A DNA stretch of 11,540 nucleotides from Acidobacteriota bacterium (GTDB taxonomy: Bacteria; Acidobacteriota; Blastocatellia; Pyrinomonadales; Pyrinomonadaceae). Below, in pieces: positions 6,045 through 11,540 of the stretch. The position numbers were made by a program, and so were the translations under genes. Location: assembly GCA_003222855.1 (NCBI GenBank), contig QHXH01000249.1:1-11540 (forward strand), in the 5' to 3' direction. The notes beneath the pieces are model-generated. The model saw only the letters and a list, made by a program, of their open reading frames with translations. It did no database searches and had not been told where the DNA came from. How positions within the stretch are numbered: position 1 is the stretch's first letter; each line of letters opens with the position of its first letter.

Positions 6045-6596
6045 ATGGATGATCCTGCGAGTTATTCTCTAGCCATTCTGGCTGACGGCGCACAGCATGC
6101 CACGACCGTAATTACGATCTTCGCAAAGTTGTTTGCCGTATTGTTTTTTGTCGTCGCAAACGGTTTTTTCGTGGGTGCTGAATTCGCACTGGTGTCTGTG
6201 CGGCGAACGCGCCTGGAAACTCGAGCTGCCGGGGGGAGCCATCGGGCGCAAGCCGCACTGCGGCTCATTAACGATCCCACTTTCTTCATTTCAGCCACGC
6301 AGTTGGGAATCACGATCGCGTCCCTCGCATTAGGATGGGTTGGCGAACCAACTGTCGCGGCGCTGTTGGAACCGATCGCTGCAGCAATCGCTCCCCCGGG
6401 CAGAGCTGCCTACATCGCCCATTTGTTCGCGATTGTGATCGCGTTTGCCGCCATCACTTTTCTGCACATTGTCCTGGGCGAGTTAATGCCGAAGATGTTC
6501 GCGCTTGAACGTGCGGAAGCCTTGGCACTAATCGTCTCGCGTCCGCTGGAGTTGTTCGCCAAAGTCTTTCGTCCCTTCACATGCGGCCGTCTATAG
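6045..6596 (+). CDS. CNNM/CorC-type membrane protein, N-terminal transmembrane half of a frameshift-split gene
   Basis: This is the DUF21/CNNM membrane domain of the CorC/HlyC/YfjD family, linked to Mg2+/Co2+ export or resistance. Hydrophobic helices lie at about residues 24-46, 85-105 and 120-145; family signatures are NGFFVGAEFALVSVRRTRLE (40-59), NDPTFFISATQLGIT, LALGWVGEP and LGELMPKMFALERAEA. After FRPF the frame reads TCGRL and stops. In intact relatives FRPF is followed by a further short stretch (tryptophan/asparagine-rich helix, from memory about 20 residues) leading to HAAVYSEAELRQL. The HAAVYSEAEL residues are present directly after the break but in another frame (6580-6609), so a short segment seems to be missing with a shift of frame. 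The ATG at 6045 has no clear Shine-Dalgarno. Confidence 0.82.
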   Translation: MDDPASYSLAILADGAQHATTVITIFAKLFAVLFFVVANGFFVGAEFALVSVRRTRLETRAAGGSHRAQAALRLINDPTFFISATQLGITIASLALGWVGEPTVAALLEPIAAAIAPPGRAAYIAHLFAIVIAFAAITFLHIVLGELMPKMFALERAEALALIVSRPLELFAKVFRPFTCGRL

Positions 6597-6606
6597 CGAA
6601 GCGGAG

Positions 6607-7395
6607 TTGCGCCAGTTAGTCGACATCTCGAGAGAGAGCGGTCACCTGCGCGCCGAAGAGCGACGCTTGATTCATCGCGTGTTTGAGTTCTCAGACACGC
6701 TGGTGCGCGAGGCCATGGTGCCGCGACCGGCAATCGCCGCTTTGTCGGCGGACTGCTCACTCGCAGATATCACTGAGACTTTTCAGCAAAACCGCTACTC
6801 ACGCCTGCCTGTTTATCGTGAATCGCTGGACAACGTGATCGGTTTTATTCATAGCAAGGATTTGATTTCATACCTTTTGCGACCGCAGGAGTTCAAAATC
6901 GAGTACGTGCTCCAGCCGCCGATGTACGTCGTGGACACGGCGCGTCTGGAAGATGTGTTGCGGCAAATGCAGAAAGCAAAGTCGCATTTCGGATTTGTCG
7001 TCGACGAGCATGGCGGCGTCGAAGGGATCATTACGCTGGAAGATTTGCTGGAAGAAATCGTCGGCGATATTTCTGACGAACATGATGAAGAAGTCAATGA
7101 GCAGATCACGCCAATCGACGATCGAAATTTTGTCCTGGAAGGGGCGCTGGCGGTACGCGATCTGAATCGGCGGTTAAAGACTTCGTTACCTGAGTCCGAA
7201 GGCTATACAACGATAGGCGGCTTCCTGATGAGCGTCGCCGGTCACATTCTTCAGCCCGGCGAAGAGATTGAACACGAAGGACTGCGTTTTGTAATTGAGA
7301 AGGTCGAGCGCCGCCGTTTGCTGCGAGTCCGCCTGGAATTGCCGAAACAGAAAGTCGAAACCAACGCGGCGGAAACCGCCAACGCCGCGCGATAG
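6607..7395 (+). CDS. CNNM/CorC-type protein, C-terminal CBS-pair and CorC_HlyC half of a frameshift-split gene
   Basis: The cytosolic half of the same transporter: a linker (LVDISRESGHLRAEERRLI), a CBS pair (about residues 36-92, VPRPAIAALSAD through GFIHSKDLISYLL; and 101-155, PPMYVVDTARLEDVL through ITLEDLLEEIVGDI) that in relatives binds adenine nucleotides, and a CorC_HlyC domain (about 165-245, FVLEGALAVRDLNRRL, GYTTIGGFLM, GEEIEHEGLRFVIEKVERRR). The frame stays open upstream to at least 6580, reading HAAVYSEAE, which belongs to the same protein. TTG at 6607 is only the first possible start codon after the break and has no convincing ribosome site, so this part may not be made on its own. 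With the upstream half it would be one protein of about 460 residues. All domains look undamaged. Confidence 0.85.
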   Translation: MRQLVDISRESGHLRAEERRLIHRVFEFSDTLVREAMVPRPAIAALSADCSLADITETFQQNRYSRLPVYRESLDNVIGFIHSKDLISYLLRPQEFKIEYVLQPPMYVVDTARLEDVLRQMQKAKSHFGFVVDEHGGVEGIITLEDLLEEIVGDISDEHDEEVNEQITPIDDRNFVLEGALAVRDLNRRLKTSLPESEGYTTIGGFLMSVAGHILQPGEEIEHEGLRFVIEKVERRRLLRVRLELPKQKVETNAAETANAAR

Positions 7396-7405
7396 TTCGG
7401 TAGTG

Positions 7406-7539
7406 ATGTCCTAATCTGAAATTCTCTGCGCAACCTCTGCGATCTCGGCGTCTCGGCGTTGAATCTAGCTGCAGGCTTTATCACCGCGGAGTCGCTGAGA
7501 ACGCGGAGGTTACGCAGAGAGAAACTGAAAATAGGACAT
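7406..7539. repeat. 134-bp palindromic repeat between convergent genes
   Basis: ATGTCCTA (7406-7413) and TAGGACAT (7532-7539) close an imperfect inverted repeat whose inner arms include TCTCTGCG-AACCTC (7423-7436) against GAGGTT-CGCAGAGA (7506-7519). The wording CTCTGCG/CGCAGAG with CGCGGAG and CTGAGAACGCGGAGG is that of a repeat seen between genes in many soil bacteria, from memory. Standing 10 bases past the CorC stop and 4 bases from the egtD stop, it could act as a two-way terminator, but no T-run follows the arms. Confidence 0.65.
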
Positions 7540-7543
7540 AAGT

Positions 7544-8554
7544 TCAATTAGCAGCGCGAAAGAGGTTGCTGCTAAACCGTTTCTGCTTATCCAGCCACGT
7601 TTGCTCTAAATCGAATCCAGCCTCTTTCCCGAAACGTCTGAGATCGTTTAGATCATACTTGTAAGCGCTTTCGACGTAGATTCTTTCGCCGGCTTCGAGA
7701 TGAATTGACATATTCAATTCACGAATCTCGACAGACTGTGCCCGCAGACTTTCCAGATAAACCTCCACGCGGCCGGCCTGCTCGTTGAAAAAAGAGCGCA
7801 GACCGAAGGCCCACAGATCGAAATTCGCATTGAGCTCTCGATTAATACGTCCGAGTTCGTTGACGATGAAGGCGCGCGTTACTCCCAATGAATCGTTGTA
7901 AGCGGCTTCAAGCGTCTGCCGGTCCTTTTTCAGGTCAACACCAAGAAGCAATACATCCTCAGGACGCAGCACGCGACGAATCGCGCTCAAAAAATTGCGT
8001 GCTTCCGTCGGCTCGAAGTTGCCGATGTTCGATCCGAGAAAGAGAACTAAAACCGGGTTTCGCCCCAGTGGCGGCAAAGCATCCAGAGCCTGAAAATAAT
8101 CAGATGCGTACGCGTCGATTCGCAAGCTCGGATAGGAATCGAGGAGAGCGTGCGCGCTTTCCGCCAGTGTCGATGCCGAAATATCCACGGGAATGAAAAG
8201 TAATTCCCGGCGTTGCCGCATGAACGTGTCGATGACGGTCCGGGTTTTCTCGGCGCTGCCGCTGCCGAGCTCGATCAACGTGTCACAGTCAGGAATCCCG
8301 GCAACGATTTCATCGGCATGAGTTTTGAGAATCTCATCTTCTGCGCGGGTGAGATAGTATTCGTCAACTTCACAGATCGCTTCGAACAGGCGGGAGCCGA
8401 GTTCGTCGTATAAATATTTGGGAAAAAGGTGTTTCGGATAGGAGGATAGACCCTCACGAATGTCCCGCGAGAATTCCGCGTGGCCGTTACGTTGCGCCAG
8501 ATCGTGTATGACCAAACGCGAGCGTGGTTGGCCGAGCTTTGCCTGGTTAGTCAA
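7544..8554 (-). CDS. egtD: EgtD-family SAM-dependent amino-acid N-methyltransferase
   Basis: A 336-residue enzyme of the EgtD (histidine-specific methyltransferase) family; EgtD makes hercynine by trimethylating the histidine alpha-amine, the first step to ergothioneine. Seen: substrate-domain motif YLYDELGSRLFEAI and EYYLTRAE (47-72), SAM motif LIELGSGSAEKT (93-104), LFLGSNIGNF (171-180, N179), YNDSLGVTRAFIVNELGRINREL (219-241, Y219), VESAYKY (294-300) and a C-terminal RFSSNLF. These match the mycobacterial N166, Y206 and E282 with a constant offset of 13. Two pocket positions differ: M252 is V265 and S284 is A297, so the substrate is not certain. Start is TTG at 8554, five bases after GGAG. 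No egtB, egtA, egtC or egtE is here; the gene stands alone. Confidence 0.88.
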   Translation of the reverse strand: MTNQAKLGQPRSRLVIHDLAQRNGHAEFSRDIREGLSSYPKHLFPKYLYDELGSRLFEAICEVDEYYLTRAEDEILKTHADEIVAGIPDCDTLIELGSGSAEKTRTVIDTFMRQRRELLFIPVDISASTLAESAHALLDSYPSLRIDAYASDYFQALDALPPLGRNPVLVLFLGSNIGNFEPTEARNFLSAIRRVLRPEDVLLLGVDLKKDRQTLEAAYNDSLGVTRAFIVNELGRINRELNANFDLWAFGLRSFFNEQAGRVEVYLESLRAQSVEIRELNMSIHLEAGERIYVESAYKYDLNDLRRFGKEAGFDLEQTWLDKQKRFSSNLFRAAN

Positions 8555-8613
8555 ATTCTCTCCGTCTGCATTTACGGTAGAAGCAATTAGATGGGGTTTG
8601 CTTTGGACGAGGG

Positions 8614-8642
8614 ATTATACGCACGGACTTTCAAGATCAGAA
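8614..8642 (-). promoter_or_regulatory. Candidate promoter for the egtD-like gene
   Basis: On the minus strand a perfect TATAAT (8619 to 8614) lies 17 bases after TTCTGA (8642 to 8637), a weak -35 (3 of 6). The predicted leader to the TTG is about 50 nt. It sits directly after the hairpin that ends the upstream PDZ gene. Confidence 0.45.
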
Positions 8643-8643
8643 A

Positions 8644-8672
8644 GGGCAGTCGAGCGATAAACTCGACTGCCC
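8644..8672 (-). terminator. Hairpin terminator after the PDZ-protein gene
   Basis: An exact 11-bp stem GGGCAGTCGAG / CTCGACTGCCC with a 7-base loop. Read on the minus strand it is followed by TTTCTGATCTTG, a short imperfect T-tract. It lies between the PDZ gene and the egtD promoter and fits termination of the PDZ transcript, though the T-run is poor. Confidence 0.6.
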
Positions 8673-8696
8673 CATAGTCGCTTTCATTCGCGACAG

Positions 8697-8750
8697 TTTA
8701 GAGACGGCACTTCTGCCGCCCCAGCGTCGCGCCAGTGTGGCGTCTAAACC
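8697..8750. repeat. 54-bp palindromic repeat beside the PDZ gene end
   Basis: GTTTAGAGACG at the left and CGTCTAAAC at the right form the closing arms, with a two-base bulge. An inner hairpin GGCA-CTTC-TGCC (8706-8717) follows. It ends 3 bases before the PDZ stop codon. It looks like another dispersed element; only one copy is in the window. Confidence 0.5.
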
Positions 8751-8753
8751 AAA

Positions 8754-9839
8754 TTAGATAATAATTGTTCGCACTCGCGGCGCTCGTTGTGGAACTGTGA
8801 CCTCGATTGGCGGAGTCGCGGGAACCGCGATCCGGGGAACGCGAATATTCATCTCAGGGATCGCCGGAATTGCGATTGAAGGAATCATGACGCGGCGCGT
8901 TCCCATCGTGCCTGGCCGAATAAGATTTGCATCCGGATTTTTTTCCGGCGTAAGTGTGACCGTGCGGGTGTTGCGATCGCGTACGATCGTCAGTGATACG
9001 TCGCCGGTTTCCTTCTTGCTCAAGCCGCGGCTGATATCACCCGGCGAGGAAACCTTCTCGCCATCGATTGCGGTGATGACGTCGCCTGCTTTCAATCCAG
9101 CTTTCGCTGCCGGGCTGTTGTCGCTCACCGAAGTTATCAGTACTCCGCCGTCCTTTACACCGAAGTAATCAGCCAGTTGTTTCGTCAGCGCTTGCGTGCT
9201 GACGCCGATGCGGCGGTTTGCCCCCAGCGAAAAGACGAATGGACCATCTGCACCACCACCGATCGATGGCGGCCAGTTCGTTCCCGGCAGGACGCGAAAA
9301 TCATCATCGTTGCCGCCACGCAAAATCCTCGGAGTCGCCATGCCGCCGAAAAGATTGTCCGTCTTGTGTTTTGCCAGTGTCGCGCCTAACTCCTGTTCCG
9401 CGCCGCCGCGGCTGATCGTTATTCGCACATTCTGATCGGGCGACGACTCGTTAATGAGACGCGTGAGCTTCCGCACGCTCGTAACCGATTCGCCGTCGAA
9501 CCGCAGGATTACGTCGTCTTTGCGCAGACCGGCTTTCTCTGCCGGACTGTCTTTTGCGACTTCCGTTACGCCGACGCCGCGCACTTCACGCACGCCATAG
9601 CGCGCCATGTTTTCTTTGGTGATGTCTTCGGTGCCGACGCCGAGAAAGGCGCCGCCGTCGAGAAAGAACGAAAAGCTTCGCGCGCCGGGCTCCTGCGAGC
9701 TTTCAGCTTCTGCATTCAGCAGCGCGCGCAAAGTTTCAGCTTGCGGACTGGACGCTTCCTGGGCGTACACAATTCCGCTCGCAATAGCGCCGGCCGAAAC
9801 GATCAACGCTATGATTAAGGCCAATTTCTTACGAGACAT
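8754..9839 (-). CDS. Exported protein with two PDZ domains, no protease domain
   Basis: A 361-residue protein that should be exported. Signal peptide: MSRKK then a hydrophobic core and VYA, with likely cleavage after A26. A short linker is followed by PDZ 1 (about 65-160, FLGVGTEDI, SPAEKAGLRKDDVILRFDGESV), a glycine-rich linker, PDZ 2 (about 210-302, IGVSTQALT, SPAAKAGLKAGDVITAIDGEKV) and a proline/isoleucine/valine-rich tail of some 55 residues with repeated IPAIP/VPRIAVPATPP wording ending in III. The PDZ domains are of the HtrA/DegP type, but no His-Asp-Ser protease part is present, so it is probably a peptide-binding adaptor or scaffold in the envelope. I start at the ATG at 9839, 7 nt after GGAGG; the TTG two codons earlier overlaps the ribosome site. 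A hairpin terminator follows. Confidence 0.88.
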   Translation of the reverse strand: MSRKKLALIIALIVSAGAIASGIVYAQEASSPQAETLRALLNAEAESSQEPGARSFSFFLDGGAFLGVGTEDITKENMARYGVREVRGVGVTEVAKDSPAEKAGLRKDDVILRFDGESVTSVRKLTRLINESSPDQNVRITISRGGAEQELGATLAKHKTDNLFGGMATPRILRGGNDDDFRVLPGTNWPPSIGGGADGPFVFSLGANRRIGVSTQALTKQLADYFGVKDGGVLITSVSDNSPAAKAGLKAGDVITAIDGEKVSSPGDISRGLSKKETGDVSLTIVRDRNTRTVTLTPEKNPDANLIRPGTMGTRRVMIPSIAIPAIPEMNIRVPRIAVPATPPIEVTVPQRAPRVRTIII

Positions 9840-9970
9840 GTCCAAATCCTCCGGAAAGATTTATGAGCTTTCACGCGCGGATATAGCCGTGGTTCCCAAA
9901 TTTTCACACGGCTGCTTAGACGGTAGTTGGCCTGCGTTTTCCCGTCGCGATATGTACAGAAAATTAAAAC

Positions 9971-10027
9971 GATCCACGAAATAACACGAATGATTAACCT
10001 CGTTTCGTTCGTGTGGATCCGTGGATC
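9971..10027. repeat. Imperfect inverted repeat GATCCACG...ACACGAA
   Basis: GATCCACGAAATAACACGAA (9971-9990) is followed after a short loop by its imperfect inverted copy ending at 10027 (TTCGTGTGGATCCGTGGATC on this strand). The wording matches a palindromic repeat often met between genes in environmental bacteria, from memory. It lies in the 295-base gap between the hydrolase and PDZ genes, which otherwise holds only a small GCCCGATTCGGGC palindrome (10078-10090). Confidence 0.55.
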
Positions 10028-10134
10028 GATCCTTTTCTTGCGCGACAAAATCAAGACGAGCGCGACACGCGGGTGCCGCCCGATTCGGGCAAGTCCAAAC
10101 AATCAGATGCGATTATGAGAATTTGGACCTGCGA

Positions 10135-11097
10135 TCAATCCGCCGAGATTCTTCGATAAACTTCCCGTCCATCGCCGATTTCCACAGCAATTTGTCCTTC
10201 GGAGTGAGCGTAATCGAGGTGGGCCACGGCTTCCGAGACGGCCAGGAAACGGTGGACGTCATCGGCGCCGGGAAACATCGAGCGCGAAACTTCCCAGGCC
10301 GTGGCGCCGCTTTTTGGAATCGCAGTGATGACGCTCGCCTGCCGTTCGCGAATCAATTTCAGATAGCGATTGAACAGTTCTTCAAAATCGTGAATAGGCT
10401 CGCCGTGGCCGCCCAGGACAAGCGTCGGAGCAAAGCTGCGTACGCGCGCGAGACTGACCATGTACTCTGCCAGCGATCGAAAGCGCCGCGATGGATCGAT
10501 TGGATCAACTGATATGACCGGATTGGGAGTGATGCGCTTCAGCACACAGTCGCCGGCGATCACCGTGCGATCTGCTTCGCGGACAAATGAACATGATCCC
10601 GGCGTGTGACCGGGAGTGTGAACAATGCGCAACGCCCCGGTGTCAAATTCCAATTCGTCGCCGTCGATAAGTTCGCGACAGTGATCGTCGTCCAATGAGT
10701 CGGCGTACTGGCGCACTTCTTCGTAAAGCCGGCGCATCGACTGAATCTCGTCGTCAGGAACGCCCGCGCGTTGCAGGAGGCGCAAATTCTCTTCGTGCTC
10801 GAGTCGCGCGGCGCGATGGCCGGTCTCCCATTCATGCACGAACACTTCGGCGTCATTTGCTTCGTCGCGCAGAGACCGCGCCAGGCCGCAATGATCCTCG
10901 TGGGCGTGGGTCAGCACGATGCGCCGAATGTCGCCGGTCGTCAGACCGTTCGCTCTTAGCCCGGCACGCAGAGCGTCAATCGCCTCACGCGTTTTTGGGC
11001 CGGTATCGATCAGGGTTACGGGATCTTCCTTGATGAGATAGACGTTGACCGCACCGATGTAGAAAGGTGTTGGCAGCGAGATGGGGATGATCTTCAT
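10135..11097 (-). CDS. MBL-fold metallo-hydrolase, LACTB2-like
   Basis: A 320-residue cytoplasmic metallo-beta-lactamase-fold enzyme. All metal ligands are visible: HAHEDH (H64, H66, D68, H69), TPGHTPGS (H164), AGDC (D183) and GGHGEP (H231), so two metal ions can be bound and the enzyme should be active. The N terminus LPTPFYIGAVNVYLIKEDPVTLIDTG is typical. After about residue 250 a helical tail (SVITAIPKSGATAWEVSRSMFP, then LAVSEAVAHLDYAHSEGQI) looks like the winged-helix C domain of LACTB2-type proteins, some of which are RNA endonucleases; here the substrate is unknown. A thiolesterase or glyoxalase-type role cannot be excluded. No Shine-Dalgarno precedes the ATG; a palindromic repeat starts 15 bases upstream, so the promoter is not recognised. 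Confidence 0.85.
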   Translation of the reverse strand: MKIIPISLPTPFYIGAVNVYLIKEDPVTLIDTGPKTREAIDALRAGLRANGLTTGDIRRIVLTHAHEDHCGLARSLRDEANDAEVFVHEWETGHRAARLEHEENLRLLQRAGVPDDEIQSMRRLYEEVRQYADSLDDDHCRELIDGDELEFDTGALRIVHTPGHTPGSCSFVREADRTVIAGDCVLKRITPNPVISVDPIDPSRRFRSLAEYMVSLARVRSFAPTLVLGGHGEPIHDFEELFNRYLKLIRERQASVITAIPKSGATAWEVSRSMFPGADDVHRFLAVSEAVAHLDYAHSEGQIAVEIGDGREVYRRISAD

Positions 11098-11112
11098 TGA
11101 AGGCCCATTTTT

Positions 11113-11157
11113 CAGATCTTAGATTTCAGATCTGAAATTTCAGATTTGAAAGATTTC
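11113..11157. repeat. TTTCAGATCTGAAA-type palindromic repeat upstream of the MBL gene
   Basis: Overlapping CAGATCT/AGATTTCAGA units with a perfect 16-bp palindrome ATTTCAGATCTGAAAT at 11123-11138. Same family as 3546-3574 and 11333-11364. It fills nearly the whole 63-base gap between the MBL gene and the four-helix-bundle gene. Confidence 0.65.
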
Positions 11158-11160
11158 ATT

Positions 11161-11540
11161 CTACTCCTTGCGATTTCGAATCTGTTCTAACCCTGCCAGA
11201 AATTCTTCTCGCTCCTGACGTTGTTTGTCGATCCGTCGTGATTGATCAGTGAGATATCGCGTACCTCGAATATCGGTGTTTTGTAGCGAGTCTGCCCAAG
11301 CGCGCAATTGCCGCGAGATGCTTTCTGCCTTTGATTTCAGATCTGAAATCTCAGATCTGAGATCATGAAATTCAGGCAGCCGCTCGACCAAACAATACAT
11401 CGATCGCGTTTCGCCCGCTGATCCGCGCGAGATGTAGATGAACGTCAGTAGTTCCTGCGTCGTGCCTCGTTCGAATCCCTCGGCAATATTGTTCGAGATG
11501 GACACAACCGCATTCTCCAGTTGATTGCGCGTTCCAGAAT
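11161..11540 (-). CDS. Four-helix-bundle protein of the S23 (23S rRNA intervening-sequence) family, 5' end outside window
   Basis: Partial: the frame is open to the right edge (reading SGTRNQLENAVVSISNNIAEGFERG), so the GTG at 11505 is internal and the true start lies outside. The signature NNIAEGFERGTTQELLTFIYISRGSAGETRS is that of the S23 four-helix-bundle family, first found in 23S rRNA intervening sequences and widely scattered in genomes; its role is unknown. No rRNA is seen nearby, so this is a stand-alone copy. Two things are odd: the segment LRSEISDLKSK lies on a palindromic DNA repeat (11333-11364), and after the normal end (ISRQLRAWADSL) there is an extra charged tail of about 40 residues, coiled-coil-like, rich in Arg, Gln and Glu. 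Confidence 0.82.
   Translation of the reverse strand, partial: SGTRNQLENAVVSISNNIAEGFERGTTQELLTFIYISRGSAGETRSMYCLVERLPEFHDLRSEISDLKSKAESISRQLRAWADSLQNTDIRGTRYLTDQSRRIDKQRQEREEFLAGLEQIRNRKE
11333..11364. repeat. Overlapping palindromes inside the four-helix-bundle gene
   Basis: GATTTCAGATCTGAAATC (11333-11350) is an exact 18-bp palindrome overlapping ATCTCAGATCTGAGAT (11348-11363), an exact 16-bp one. Translated in the gene's frame it gives RSEISDLKSK. It is the third copy of this repeat family in the window. Confidence 0.65.

Noticed and set aside
10021..10512. 163-residue plus-strand open frame over the end of the MBL gene
   Set aside because: It starts in the repeat region and overlaps the opposite strand of a gene with complete metal-binding motifs; its composition is typical of an antisense frame.

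Overview
The window looks like chromosomal, mostly housekeeping DNA from a moderately GC-rich bacterium. Several things point to Acidobacteriota, probably a Blastocatellia/Pyrinomonadales-type soil lineage: the gene repertoire (CarD, RsbW/RsbV, a TPM and Tim44-like pair, a stand-alone EgtD, S23-type four-helix-bundle protein) and intergenic spaces packed with palindromic repeats of several unrelated kinds. This assignment is inference from style, not a phylogenetic result. I see no CRISPR array, phage, transposase, plasmid gene, rRNA or tRNA.

Layout. 1-1156 (-): most of aroA (EPSP synthase), with its 3' end outside the window. 1157-1510: a divergent spacer holding a 126-bp inverted-repeat element and a possible promoter. 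1511-2711 (+): a partner-switching cassette of one RsbW-like anti-sigma kinase and two tandem RsbV-like STAS antagonists about two-thirds identical, closed by an intrinsic terminator. 2788-2867: a long perfect-armed palindrome. 2912-5021 (+): a translationally coupled TPM-domain membrane protein and Tim44-like/zinc-ribbon membrane protein; the last zinc ribbon of the latter has been thrown out of frame. 5236-5923 (+): a good promoter, long leader and carD. 6045-7395 (+): a CNNM/CorC-type transporter gene split by a frameshift at the join between its membrane and CBS parts. 7406-7539: a dispersed-type palindrome between convergent genes. Then, all on the minus strand: egtD-like methyltransferase (7544-8554), an exported twin-PDZ protein (8754-9839), an MBL-fold hydrolase with a C-terminal winged-helix-like tail (10135-11097), and a four-helix-bundle S23-family protein running off the right edge.

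How the genes relate. The rsbW-rsbV-rsbV block is a self-contained stress or regulatory switch lacking its phosphatase and sigma factor here. The TPM/Tim44 pair is probably one operon at the envelope. The others look like independent transcription units, several with their own promoter or terminator. 

Most worth a second look: two neighbouring genes (Tim44-like and CorC-like) each appear to have lost a short internal segment with a frameshift; palindromic repeats sit inside reading frames and add peptide to two proteins; the EgtD-like enzyme differs from the mycobacterial enzyme at substrate-pocket positions; and the density and variety of palindromic repeats is high. I found no clear new defence or biosynthetic system.
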